A stretch of DNA of 64,000 bases, from assembly GCA_964616465.1 (NCBI GenBank), contig CAZTTO010000001.1:186001-250000 (forward strand), in the 5' to 3' direction. Of the stretch, positions 24,771-33,629 are shown in pieces. The notes under the pieces are model-generated. The model did no database searches. It had not been told where the DNA came from and was given only the letters and a program-made list of their open reading frames with translations. The position numbers were made by a program, and so were the translations under genes. Each line of letters starts with the position of its first letter. Position 1 is the stretch's first letter. The DNA is from JAFLBI01 sp964616465 (lineage in GTDB: Bacteria > Bacteroidota > Bacteroidia > Chitinophagales > Chitinophagaceae).

Positions 24771-25451
24771 ATGGATTCAACCCGCAACCAACAGTTTGTT
24801 TCTTATCTTACTAAGTTATTTTTCATACTTGCTAATCTATTGCCATTATACGGCGTATGGTTCTGTAACTGGGATGCCAAACAGATATTTCTAGTGTATT
24901 GTATGGAAAGCATAATAGTAGGATTAATGACTATTGGCAGAATGACTTTAACCGGTCTTTTTGGGCCTAGAACGAGTCAAACTTCTGCCAAAGGAGATTT
25001 CTCGTGGGTGGGACTAGTTCTTTTTTTTATTGTTCATTATGGATTTTTTTTAGCCATTCAAATGGGTATTTTCTTTGGAGTGAGTAATATGATTCCTAGA
25101 GCTAGAGGACCTTTTGAAACAATACAAGCAATTCCTTCTGTAATGTCTTTACAGAGTTGGATAATGCTACTTGCTCTTTGGGCTGCTTATATGATGGATC
25201 TTGTTATGAATTTCATGATCCCTAAAAAATTTCATGAAACAAACATTTATATGGAAATGTTTCGACCTTATCCAAGAGTTGTTGTGCAACAGTTTGTAGT
25301 TATTATTGGATCCTTTTTTCTCCTTTTTGGAGCTGCAAAAGTTTTTATTGCAGTATTTATAGTTGTAAAACTATGGGTTGAGCAAAGTAAATTCATGCTC
25401 AATCAATTCGGTAAAGCAATAGAACAAATGAAACAATCTCAAAAATTCTAA
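24771..25451 (+). CDS. DUF6498-like integral membrane protein
   Basis: A 226-residue membrane protein with about five hydrophobic helices. The N-terminal segment, LFFILANLLPLYGVWFCNWD followed by LVYCMESIIVG, is the kind of opening I associate with DUF6498. No enzymatic motif is visible and the function is unknown. It stands alone between divergent isoaspartyl peptidase and convergent PAP2 phosphatase genes, with only 2 bases to the latter's stop codon. Confidence 0.7.
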   Translation: MDSTRNQQFVSYLTKLFFILANLLPLYGVWFCNWDAKQIFLVYCMESIIVGLMTIGRMTLTGLFGPRTSQTSAKGDFSWVGLVLFFIVHYGFFLAIQMGIFFGVSNMIPRARGPFETIQAIPSVMSLQSWIMLLALWAAYMMDLVMNFMIPKKFHETNIYMEMFRPYPRVVVQQFVVIIGSFFLLFGAAKVFIAVFIVVKLWVEQSKFMLNQFGKAIEQMKQSQKF

Positions 25452-25453
25452 CC

Positions 25454-26071
25454 TTAACCTACCACTTTATTTTCATTTGGATAAAGCCAAGTCAAAGGAA
25501 AAAAACGAACAGATATATATCCCGTCATTCCACCTAGTAATACACCCAACAATGCTCCACCTATTACATCTAGTGGATAATGCACCCCCACATAAATTTG
25601 CGCATAGCAAATAGATGCAGCCCAAGCCCACAAAAGCCATTTCCATTTTTTTAAGACTGGCTTTAGTGTAATGATTAAAAAAAACGCAAAACCAACATGG
25701 TTAGTCGCATGTGATGATGTAAAACTAAATCCACCTGAGCATGACTTTAATAATAATCGCATTTGCCCTATTAGACTAGGGTCGTTGCATGGACGAATTC
25801 TTTCAAACAAGGGTTTCATGATTGAACTGCTCACTTGGTCAGTAATTGTAATGGTTATAATAGCCATTAATAACCAACCCAACCAACGGGATGGATTGTT
25901 GATGATAACTAACATCAATAAAAAAATATACAATGGTACCCAAGTAAATTCATGACGCCACCAGGGGAAAACACCATCAAGTAATGGGTGTGTTAGCGTT
26001 CGATTGAACAGTAAGAATAACTCCCTGTCAGCTTTTAGTAACCCATCTAAAATATTTAGCTGTAGCAGCAT
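25454..26071 (-). CDS. PAP2 family membrane phosphatase
   Basis: A 205-residue integral membrane phosphatase of the PAP2 superfamily, which dephosphorylates lipid phosphates such as undecaprenyl or phosphatidylglycerol phosphates on the outer face of the membrane. The three motifs are present: KPLFERIRPC (first, K-x6-RP), FTSSHATNH (second, SxH), and YVGVHYPLDVIGG (third, SRx5H-like with His as nucleophile). Five to six helices surround them. Natural substrate unclear. The gene lies downstream of the OmpR-type regulator on the same strand but 29 bases apart. Confidence 0.9.
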   Translation of the reverse strand: MLLQLNILDGLLKADRELFLLFNRTLTHPLLDGVFPWWRHEFTWVPLYIFLLMLVIINNPSRWLGWLLMAIITITITDQVSSSIMKPLFERIRPCNDPSLIGQMRLLLKSCSGGFSFTSSHATNHVGFAFFLIITLKPVLKKWKWLLWAWAASICYAQIYVGVHYPLDVIGGALLGVLLGGMTGYISVRFFPLTWLYPNENKVVG

Positions 26072-26100
26072 GCAAAAATTATAGTGTACGCAAAGATGGC

Positions 26101-26808
26101 TTATTTAATATAGTAGCCAAACCCAGGTTTCGTATGAATAAGCTTTTCATTGAATGGACGATCAATTTTCTTTCTTAAGAAATTGATATATACCTCAATA
26201 CTATTGGTACCAGTATCAAAACTCAAATCCCACACTTTCTCCATGATATCGTGCTTAGAAACAACCACACCTTTATTTTTAGCGAGCATAAGCAATAATG
26301 CATATTCTTTTGCGGTCAGTTGAATTTCTTGACCTTGACGCTTTACAGATTTGTGTTGGGTATCTATTTCTAAGTCGTGTATTACTATTTTCTTTTCAAT
26401 GGTTTCTTCGTAAGTTCTTTTAATGAAAACCTTAACCTTAGCTAGCAACTCTTCCATACTAACCGGCTTAATAATGAAGTCATCTGCTCCTAAACTGAAA
26501 GCATCCATTTTATTTTGCATTTCATTGCTGGAAGACAGTAAGATGATTGGAACCTTTGAATTGACCTCTCTGAAAGATCTGCAAAGCTCTATTCCTGTAT
26601 CACCAGGGACATAAACATCTAATAGTAAAACCTGATAAGGATTTTCTGCAAACATTTTCTTTGCTTGATCGGCATCGAAAGCTACTTCAACATCAAATCC
26701 ATGTTGGGTAAGGTAACGCCTGACTGTTTCGCTGAACATCCGCTCATCCTCTAACAGTAAAATCTTATAAGGATTTTGCATATTTTGGGTCTCCATATTC
26801 AATTCCAA
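26101..26808 (-). CDS. OmpR-family response regulator
   Basis: A 235-residue two-component regulator. The receiver domain has LLLEDER near the N-terminus and the phospho-acceptor Asp in LLLDVYVPG (about residue 64 from the first ATG). The C-terminal winged helix ends in SIEVYINFLRKKIDRPFNEKLIHTKPGFGYYI, typical of OmpR/PhoB DNA-binding domains. No histidine kinase is adjacent, so it is an orphan here. Several in-frame ATGs (26808, 26796, 26781) make the exact start uncertain; the first lies only 4 bases from the divergent M14 peptidase start. Confidence 0.92.
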   Translation of the reverse strand: MELNMETQNMQNPYKILLLEDERMFSETVRRYLTQHGFDVEVAFDADQAKKMFAENPYQVLLLDVYVPGDTGIELCRSFREVNSKVPIILLSSSNEMQNKMDAFSLGADDFIIKPVSMEELLAKVKVFIKRTYEETIEKKIVIHDLEIDTQHKSVKRQGQEIQLTAKEYALLLMLAKNKGVVVSKHDIMEKVWDLSFDTGTNSIEVYINFLRKKIDRPFNEKLIHTKPGFGYYIK

Positions 26809-26812
26809 ATTA

Positions 26813-28540
26813 ATGAAATTTATTACACTTTTAAGCTTTTTTTTATCTGTCCAAATTATTTGGGCTCAATCTTTTATTACTCCATACGAACGTTCAAAGA
26901 CAGAGGAAACTGCTACGTATGAGCAGTGTATTGAGTTTTATAAGTCGTTAGAAAAAAAGTTTCCATCAATTAAGAGAAAAGTATTTGGTCCGACCGATGC
27001 AGGATTGCCACTAGAAATTGTCATGTATAGTGCCGACAAGCAATTTGATCCTATCAACTGGCACAAACAAGGAAAGGTTGTAATTCTTGTTAACAATGGA
27101 ATTCACCCTGGCGAACCAGATGGAATTGATGCAAGTATGATGCTTTTACGAGACATTGTAACCAATAAAACCAAGCTCCCTTCAAATGTTGTATTAGCTA
27201 TTATTCCAGTATATAATATTGGCGGATCATTGAATAGAACTGCTTATTCGAGGGTTAACCAAAACGGACCAAAAGAATATGGTTTTAGGGGAAATGCACA
27301 GAACCTCGACTTGAATAGAGATTTCATTAAAAATGATAGCCGAAATGCAAAAGAGTTTTCTAAAATTTTCCATTTTTTAAACCCAGATATATTCATTGAT
27401 AACCACGTTAGTGATGGTGCCGATTATCAGCATACCATGACTTTACTTACAACACAGCATAATAAATTAGGGGGTCAAATTGGCACTTATATGAATCAAG
27501 TTTTTGAGCCAATGATTTATAGTGATATGAAGAAAAAAGGATGGAACTTGATTCCATATGTGAATTTTGAAATTTCAAACCCCGACCGAGGATGGGTTGC
27601 TTATTTTGAAGGTCCACGTTACAGCAGTGGTTATGCTGCTCTTTTTCAAACAATGGCATTTGTGCCAGAAACACATATGCTGAAACCTTATGCTGAGAGG
27701 GTTAAAAGTACTTATGATTTGATGGTGAGTTTTGCCGATATTGCCTCAAAGGAAGCTGCTCAAATAAAGGAAAAAAGAAAAAATAGTCGTGAAGAAATGC
27801 AGAAAGCCACTCAACTTCCCTTGAATTGGAAAGTAGATACAACCAAATGGCAAACAGTAACTTTTGAAGGCTATGAAACAGGGAAAAAGCCTAGCCTAGT
27901 AACAGGAATGGAAAGAATGTACTACGATCGAACCAAGCCTTATTCAAAAGATATTCGCTTTTTTAATTTTTTCCAACCAGCCTCTTTTATACAAAAGCCT
28001 ATTGCATATGTCATTCCTCAGGGCTGGCATGCGGTGATTGATCTTCTTAAAAATAACCAAGTTCAGCTAACCCCGCTTAAAAAAGATACCGTTCTTACAT
28101 TAGAAGTATATAAAATTGATGATACAAAAACACAAACAAGACCTTACGAAAAACACTACCGTCATTTCGATACAAAAATTTCCACAGTAACACAGCAAAT
28201 AGCCCTAAGAAAAGGCGACTTCCTAATATATACGGGGCAACCCGCTGACCGATTCTTAATGGAGGTGTTAGAGCCATTAGGGGATGATAGTTATTTTAGT
28301 TGGAACTTTTTTGATGCCATCTTACAGCAGAAAGAAGGTTACAGTTCTTATAGATGGGAAGATGTTGCAGCAGAATTCATTAGCAAGAATCCTAATATAA
28401 GAAAGCTATTAGATCAGAAGAAAGCCGAAGACCCAAAATTTGCTGCAAATGCTGCAGCACAGCTAGATTTTGTATATAAGAATTCGCCATACTATGAACC
28501 TGCACATATGAGGTATCCAGTATTTAGGCTGGTTAAGTAG
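26813..28540 (+). CDS. Secreted M14-family zinc carboxypeptidase
   Basis: A 575-residue exported metallopeptidase. After a signal peptide (cleavage near IIWAQ) is an M14 domain: the zinc motif HPGE in NNGIHPGEPDG, QNLDLNRDF for substrate binding, the third zinc ligand in DNHVSDG, and a catalytic Glu candidate in FVPETHM. The final ~200 residues are an accessory domain. It probably trims peptides outside the cell or in the periplasm. The gene stands alone between an OmpR regulator and a convergent MFS gene, whose stop lies 3 bases away. Confidence 0.9.
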   Translation: MKFITLLSFFLSVQIIWAQSFITPYERSKTEETATYEQCIEFYKSLEKKFPSIKRKVFGPTDAGLPLEIVMYSADKQFDPINWHKQGKVVILVNNGIHPGEPDGIDASMMLLRDIVTNKTKLPSNVVLAIIPVYNIGGSLNRTAYSRVNQNGPKEYGFRGNAQNLDLNRDFIKNDSRNAKEFSKIFHFLNPDIFIDNHVSDGADYQHTMTLLTTQHNKLGGQIGTYMNQVFEPMIYSDMKKKGWNLIPYVNFEISNPDRGWVAYFEGPRYSSGYAALFQTMAFVPETHMLKPYAERVKSTYDLMVSFADIASKEAAQIKEKRKNSREEMQKATQLPLNWKVDTTKWQTVTFEGYETGKKPSLVTGMERMYYDRTKPYSKDIRFFNFFQPASFIQKPIAYVIPQGWHAVIDLLKNNQVQLTPLKKDTVLTLEVYKIDDTKTQTRPYEKHYRHFDTKISTVTQQIALRKGDFLIYTGQPADRFLMEVLEPLGDDSYFSWNFFDAILQQKEGYSSYRWEDVAAEFISKNPNIRKLLDQKKAEDPKFAANAAAQLDFVYKNSPYYEPAHMRYPVFRLVK

Positions 28541-28543
28541 ATC

Positions 28544-29749
28544 CTATTGTTTTGGGGCATCCATTCCTATGAATAGCTTTCTAGCTATTAGTAATGCAAT
28601 ACCTAGTGTTATCACACTCATGAACCCCAGCCAAGGGTAATTACTAATTTTGTGAGTAATAGGATCACTTGTTACAATAAATCCAGCTATGAATGAAGCA
28701 AAACTCGTACCCAACTGTTGCATACTGCTGTTAAAGCTCATAAAACTTCCCCTTTGTTGGGGTGGAACTACATTACTAATCATAGATTGAGCTGTAACAC
28801 CCCTTCCTGTACCCATTATAAACCAAACTCCAAACACAAGCAAAATCCAAAAGAAAGAAATAGGAGGCATATTAGTGATAATTGCAACTAGTCCTAAGCT
28901 TAAGAATACGGAAATAGAAAATACCTTCAACTTACCATGTTGATCTGCCATTCTACCCAGCCATCGAGAAGTTACCAACGAAGCAATTCCTCCAACCAGA
29001 TAAATCATAGGTGTTTGTAATTTAGAAAATCCCATATTGAATTCCATAAATGGATTTATAAAGGGAATAATAAGGAAATGTCCGGTAAGTAATAAAAACG
29101 AAAACACCAATGCCCAAATAGCCTTCGGGTTTCTAAGGACTTGAAACAGAGCCTCCCATATACGCTCCGTATCTTCTTTTGAGCGAATATGTTTGGTCAT
29201 TCGAGGAATATTTTTATTCAAAAGTGGAATTAAAACTATACCTATAACACCTACGAAAAGAAAAGGCGCATGCCAACTTATTAGATTTGCTAAATACAAT
29301 GAGAATGGCACACCAAGAGTTGATGCTGCTGCAAAAGCACTCATTACTGTACCCATTGCTTTCCCCCTTTCTTCATAGGAAAATAAATCTGCAATAATAG
29401 AAAGTACTTGAGCACCTATTAATCCACCAAATAATCCAGCAACGGTTCTTGAAACCACCAAAAGCCAATACGTAGGCGCAATTCCACAAGCAATTGTTCC
29501 TATCAAAAAACCCACATAGCCTACTAATAAGATTTTTTTTCTGTCATAACGGTCAACAATAAATGCTGCTGAAAATCCCGTAATAGCTGCGCTAACGGTG
29601 TAAGCAGCAACTAACCAACTAAACTGCTTTGGACTGATGTTAAAATATGGCATTAGGTAATTACCTAATGGCATCATAATCATAAAATCTAGTATGTGCG
29701 TAAAATTTAACGCAGCTAATAACCATAAAACAATCTTTTTCTGTTTCAT
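28544..29749 (-). CDS. MFS transporter (efflux type)
   Basis: A 401-residue carrier with 12 predicted helices of the major facilitator superfamily. The opening LNFTHILDFMIMMPLGNYLM and the loop DRYDRKKILL between helices 2 and 3 are typical of sugar/drug proton antiporters related to arabinose-efflux permeases. GYVGFLIG and GRGVTAQ belong to the usual gating helices. Substrate cannot be told from sequence. It converges with the M14 peptidase and is followed on the same strand upstream by the second head-GIN gene. Confidence 0.88.
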   Translation of the reverse strand: MKQKKIVLWLLAALNFTHILDFMIMMPLGNYLMPYFNISPKQFSWLVAAYTVSAAITGFSAAFIVDRYDRKKILLVGYVGFLIGTIACGIAPTYWLLVVSRTVAGLFGGLIGAQVLSIIADLFSYEERGKAMGTVMSAFAAASTLGVPFSLYLANLISWHAPFLFVGVIGIVLIPLLNKNIPRMTKHIRSKEDTERIWEALFQVLRNPKAIWALVFSFLLLTGHFLIIPFINPFMEFNMGFSKLQTPMIYLVGGIASLVTSRWLGRMADQHGKLKVFSISVFLSLGLVAIITNMPPISFFWILLVFGVWFIMGTGRGVTAQSMISNVVPPQQRGSFMSFNSSMQQLGTSFASFIAGFIVTSDPITHKISNYPWLGFMSVITLGIALLIARKLFIGMDAPKQ

Positions 29750-29780
29750 GGATTACTTTAAATCAGAAGGAAGTTGCAAA

Positions 29781-30503
29781 TTATTCATCAATCCTCTTAA
29801 TACGACCACCACCTGCAATAGATTGCTTAATTGATGGGTTTCCCAAATAAAATACATCACCTGAACCAGCAATACTAATATCTAACTCATCAGCGGCGTG
29901 TACCCGAACATTACCTGATCCTGCCAGTTTGACCTTAACTTTCTCAGCCAGTAAATTTTCAGACTTTATATCGCCTGAACCAGCAATTTTAATAATGTGC
30001 TCGCGGGTTTGTCCACCCATCATAACATCGCCAGAGCCAGCAACTTCAACCTGAGTAATTGGAGTATTCACGTCTAACTTTACTTTTCCTGAACCTGCAA
30101 TTTTAATCTTCACCTCATCAGCTCCAGAGAAAACTCCATTCCCATTTACTTCTGTGCTACCATCAATAGCAAGATATTTTAGCAGGGGTGTGCTAATAAA
30201 TACTTTTATTGGACTGTTAGTTTCTAATGAAACATCCTTTTTAATTTTTACTTTTAGAGTACCTTCATCCTCCTTAACCAATACATATTTCTGTACATTG
30301 AGGTCTGTTTCAATTTCTAATTTGGGTTGCTTATCAGATGTAATAATTACGTCAAAATTGCCATCAAATTGCAACCTAGATAAACTTTTGGCCGATCTTT
30401 CCTCTCTAACAATATTACCATCACCTTTGATAACATCGCCAGTGTAAATACAGCCTTGGAAGAAAAGGGCAAAAAAGAGAAGACCCGATAATAAAGCTTT
30501 CAT
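29781..30503 (-). CDS. Head-GIN (DUF2807) lipoprotein
   Basis: A 240-residue exported protein with a lipoprotein-type signal (FFQGC, Cys18), followed by the DUF2807 fold. The motif AGSG recurs near every 20 residues (KIAGSGKV, EVAGSGDV, KIAGSGDI, KLAGSGNV, SIAGSGDV, SIAGGGRI), the counterpart of the SGAS repeats in the 6150-6872 protein. Family function is unknown. The two proteins have the same length but little identity outside the rungs. It is 31 bases upstream of the MFS gene on the same strand. Confidence 0.85.
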   Translation of the reverse strand: MKALLSGLLFFALFFQGCIYTGDVIKGDGNIVREERSAKSLSRLQFDGNFDVIITSDKQPKLEIETDLNVQKYVLVKEDEGTLKVKIKKDVSLETNSPIKVFISTPLLKYLAIDGSTEVNGNGVFSGADEVKIKIAGSGKVKLDVNTPITQVEVAGSGDVMMGGQTREHIIKIAGSGDIKSENLLAEKVKVKLAGSGNVRVHAADELDISIAGSGDVFYLGNPSIKQSIAGGGRIKRIDE

Positions 30504-30698
30504 GTTGTTTGCATTATGACATAGTTATTTGAAAATACCTCAGGGTTCTAAACTTGACTATGCCATTACGAAAGTAAAATAAAAAAGGAGCAATTCGACC
30601 ATACTTATTTGAAGTTTGAAAAATGGGGATAAATGAAAGAATAGATGGAGGAATGGAGTTTTATACCCTATTTGAAGGCATTGTTTTACTTTCGCAGC

Positions 30699-32234
30699 AT
30701 GACAGAAAAGATCCTGATCCTCGATTTTGGTAGCCAGTATACCCAACTGATTGCTAGGGCTGTTCGTGAAGCGAATGTTTATTGTGAAATCATACCGTTT
30801 CACCAAAGTTTCAATTTTACCCCCGAATTAAAAGGGATCATTCTTAGTGGCTCTCCTTTTAGCGTAAATGACGAGCAAGCTCCCAACCCAGATATTGCAT
30901 CCATCCTTGCTCAACTCCCTGTTTTAGGGGTTTGTTACGGAGCGCAATTAACTGCTAAACAATTTGGCGGCATAGTGCAGAAAAGCAATAAAAGAGAATA
31001 CGGAAGGGCAAATATGCATATCGTTCAAAATGATACTTTGCTTGAAGGAGTTGGAGATATGAGTCAGGTTTGGATGAGCCACAGCGATTCTATCAAAGAA
31101 CTTCCAGCCAATTTTACTATTTTGGCTAATACCGATAGTATTCCTGTTGCAGCTTTTAAAAGAAACCTCAACGAAGGAAATGCACTATATGGCTTACAAT
31201 TTCATCCAGAGGTTTACCATTCTTTAGAAGGCAAAAAAATTCTTCATAACTTTTTGACCAAAATTTGTGGATGCAGTTGCGACTTCACTCCCGCTCATTT
31301 TGTTGAAGACACAGTTGCTGCTCTAAAAAAACAAATTGGTGACCGCAAAGTGATCATGGCATTAAGCGGAGGTGTTGATAGTACAGTTGCTGCTACACTT
31401 ATTAGCAGAGCTATTGGAAAGAACCTTTTTGGCATATTTGTAGACAATGGCGTGCTTAGAAAAAATGAGTTTCAACAAGTTTTAGAAACTTACAAACAAC
31501 TCGATTTAAATGTAAAAGGTATTGATGCCAGAGAACATTTTTATACTAAACTCGCAGGCAAAACAGATCCAGAAGAAAAAAGAAAAATTATTGGCAACTG
31601 TTTCATAGAAATTTTTGATCAAGAAGCGCAAAAAGTTGAAGGGATAGAAATGTTGGGACAAGGAACTATTTATCCTGATGTTATTGAAAGCGTAAGTGTG
31701 CACGGCCCATCTGTAACAATTAAATCGCACCACAATGTGGGCGGACTACCAGAAACAATGAAGTTGGGCTTGGTAGAACCATTGCGTTTTTTATTTAAGG
31801 ATGAAGTTCGAAAAGTTGGATTGGAATTAGGAATTCCTTACGATCTGCTATATAGACATCCATTCCCTGGTCCAGGCTTAGCAATTCGTATTTTGGGTGA
31901 AGTAACAGAAGAAAAAGTTCAACTCTTACAAGAAGCAGACGCTATTTATACGGAACTCCTTAAGAAGTCTGGGCTCTACGAAAAAGTATGGCAAGCAGGT
32001 ACCATATTACTACCAGTTAAGAGTGTAGGTGTTATGGGTGATGAAAGAACATATGAGTACACAATTGCCCTCAGGGCTGTAACAAGCACTGATGGTATGA
32101 CTGCTGATTGGGCACATTTACCTTATGAATTTCTTGCACAAGTTTCCAATGATATTATTAATCAAGTGAAAGGGATTAATAGAGTTGTTTATGACATTAG
32201 CAGTAAACCACCTGCAACTATAGAATGGGAATAG
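30699..32234 (+). CDS. guaA: GMP synthase (glutamine-hydrolysing)
   Basis: GuaA converts XMP to GMP using glutamine. The 511-residue protein has the glutaminase domain (ILILDFGSQYTQLIAR, GVCYGAQL with the nucleophilic Cys, QFHPEV) and the ATP-pyrophosphatase domain (LSGGVDSTVAA P-loop), then the dimerisation domain ending PPATIEWE. The start at 30699 matches the family; an upstream in-frame ATG at 30645 does not. A TACTTTCG box at 30687-30694, one base off TAnnTTTG, would give an almost leaderless transcript. The region 30504-30698 between it and the head-GIN gene shows no other clear feature. Confidence 0.97.
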   Translation: MTEKILILDFGSQYTQLIARAVREANVYCEIIPFHQSFNFTPELKGIILSGSPFSVNDEQAPNPDIASILAQLPVLGVCYGAQLTAKQFGGIVQKSNKREYGRANMHIVQNDTLLEGVGDMSQVWMSHSDSIKELPANFTILANTDSIPVAAFKRNLNEGNALYGLQFHPEVYHSLEGKKILHNFLTKICGCSCDFTPAHFVEDTVAALKKQIGDRKVIMALSGGVDSTVAATLISRAIGKNLFGIFVDNGVLRKNEFQQVLETYKQLDLNVKGIDAREHFYTKLAGKTDPEEKRKIIGNCFIEIFDQEAQKVEGIEMLGQGTIYPDVIESVSVHGPSVTIKSHHNVGGLPETMKLGLVEPLRFLFKDEVRKVGLELGIPYDLLYRHPFPGPGLAIRILGEVTEEKVQLLQEADAIYTELLKKSGLYEKVWQAGTILLPVKSVGVMGDERTYEYTIALRAVTSTDGMTADWAHLPYEFLAQVSNDIINQVKGINRVVYDISSKPPATIEWE

Positions 32235-32261
32235 TGGCATTGTATTTGATAAACTTTTTTT

Positions 32262-33449
32262 ATGCTACAAGCTTTTATTCAAAATATAGTACGACTAATT
32301 GCATTTCTTTTATTGCTAATTATAAGTCATACTGCTTTTGCACAAAATGAAAAGCCAGTTAAAATTGGATTGGTACTTCCACTATATATTGACTCTGTTT
32401 ATGATGCTAATGGAGTTTACAAAGGCAATGCAACGGCATTACCAAGGGTTATGATACCTGGATTAGAATTTTATAATGGAGCAATGCTAGCTCTAGATGA
32501 CTTAAAAAAGAATTGGGAAGGATTAGAGGTGATTGTAGTAGATAGCAAATCAGCAAGAGGCATTAATCAGGAATTAGCTACAATTCAAGATGTTAATTTA
32601 ATCATTGCTCACTTTTCATCGAGAAACGACATTCAAACTCTTGCAGATTTCACTAGAGAAAAGAACATCCCACTTCTTTCTGCCACATTACCAAATGATG
32701 GAGGGCTGACCAATCATCCAGAATTTATTATGATGAACCCAACTCTTCGTGTACATATAGAAGAGCTATACCAATTTATGCAGAAGTATTATTCTCTCGG
32801 GAAAATGGTACTGGTTACAAAAAATGGATCAACAGAAAAGATGATACTGGATATGTTAGCAGATGCAAAGAGGAATAGTAGAGGAACTAGTCTAAACTAT
32901 ACGATTATACAGGTTAACGATAGTGTCCAATCGAAAGACATACTTCCATTACTAGATAGCACTAAAAGAAACACTGTTTTTGTTGGGTCTGTTCAAGAAA
33001 ATTTTGCACAACGTTTAATTGCTCAGTTGAGTCCTTTTGGCAAAAAGTATAACCTTAGTATGATTGGTATGCCGACTTGGGATGGCTTAAAGAACTTACA
33101 GAGACCAGAATTCAAAGACATAGAATTGGTACATTCTACGCCATATTACTTTCAAACAAACGACAGTACCATTATTCGACTCACTGAAACTTTTAAAGAA
33201 AAATATGCTGGCCGACCAAGCGATATGGTTTGGAAAGGATATGAGGCTATGTATCATTTTGGTGTCTTATTGATGAAACATAAGAGTGATTTTATGAAAC
33301 ACTTATCGGATACCGATGCAAAAGTGTTTCATGAGTTTCAGTTTAAGCCATATTTCTCAGATAAGTCTAAAAATGAGCCAGACTATATTGAGAATAGAAA
33401 ACTTTATTTTATTAGAAGGTTCAACGGAGTCATCAGACAAGTCAACTAA
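32262..33449 (+). CDS. Periplasmic-binding-protein-like (type 1) ABC substrate-binding protein
   Basis: A 395-residue exported protein with a signal peptide (cleavage near AFAQ). The mature part opens with PVKIGLVLPLY and continues as a type 1 periplasmic binding fold like that of branched-chain amino-acid receptors. The block LEFYNGAMLALDDLKKNWEGL and the pattern SKDILPLLDS fit. No ABC permease or ATPase genes are adjacent, so it may be a stand-alone receptor. It is 27 bases downstream of guaA, possibly co-transcribed. Substrate unknown. Confidence 0.8.
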   Translation: MLQAFIQNIVRLIAFLLLLIISHTAFAQNEKPVKIGLVLPLYIDSVYDANGVYKGNATALPRVMIPGLEFYNGAMLALDDLKKNWEGLEVIVVDSKSARGINQELATIQDVNLIIAHFSSRNDIQTLADFTREKNIPLLSATLPNDGGLTNHPEFIMMNPTLRVHIEELYQFMQKYYSLGKMVLVTKNGSTEKMILDMLADAKRNSRGTSLNYTIIQVNDSVQSKDILPLLDSTKRNTVFVGSVQENFAQRLIAQLSPFGKKYNLSMIGMPTWDGLKNLQRPEFKDIELVHSTPYYFQTNDSTIIRLTETFKEKYAGRPSDMVWKGYEAMYHFGVLLMKHKSDFMKHLSDTDAKVFHEFQFKPYFSDKSKNEPDYIENRKLYFIRRFNGVIRQVN

Positions 33450-33474
33450 TTTCAAACTTATTGGTTAGTTGTGT

Positions 33475-33624
33475 ATGGCACACAAGAAACCTCATTTACC
33501 TACCAAGATTTGTGAAGTTTGCAAGAGACCATTTTCATGGAGAAAGAAATGGGAAAAAGTATGGGATGAAGTTAAATATTGCAGCGACAAGTGTAGAGGC
33601 AATAGAAATCAAACTAAAAAGTAG
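33475..33624 (+). CDS. DUF2256 zinc-ribbon-like small protein
   Basis: A 49-codon gene, in a frame different from the longer spurious frame that covers it. It begins MAHKKPHLPTKIC and contains CEVCKRPFSWRKKW, EKVWDEVKYCSDKC, the near-invariant DUF2256 pattern. Four cysteines (13, 16, 36, 40) form a probable zinc ribbon. The family is often fused or adjacent to photolyase/cryptochrome-type genes. Here it precedes a ligase-associated exonuclease by 5 bases. Its function is not known to me; nucleic-acid binding is a reasonable inference from the basic, zinc-ribbon make-up. Confidence 0.88.
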   Translation: MAHKKPHLPTKICEVCKRPFSWRKKWEKVWDEVKYCSDKCRGNRNQTKK

Positions 33625-33629
33625 TTGCC

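Noticed and set aside
30687..30694. TACTTTCG as a guaA promoter box
   Set aside because: One base off the consensus and would start transcription at the guaA start codon with no TTG at the right distance; noted in the guaA entry but not called as a feature.
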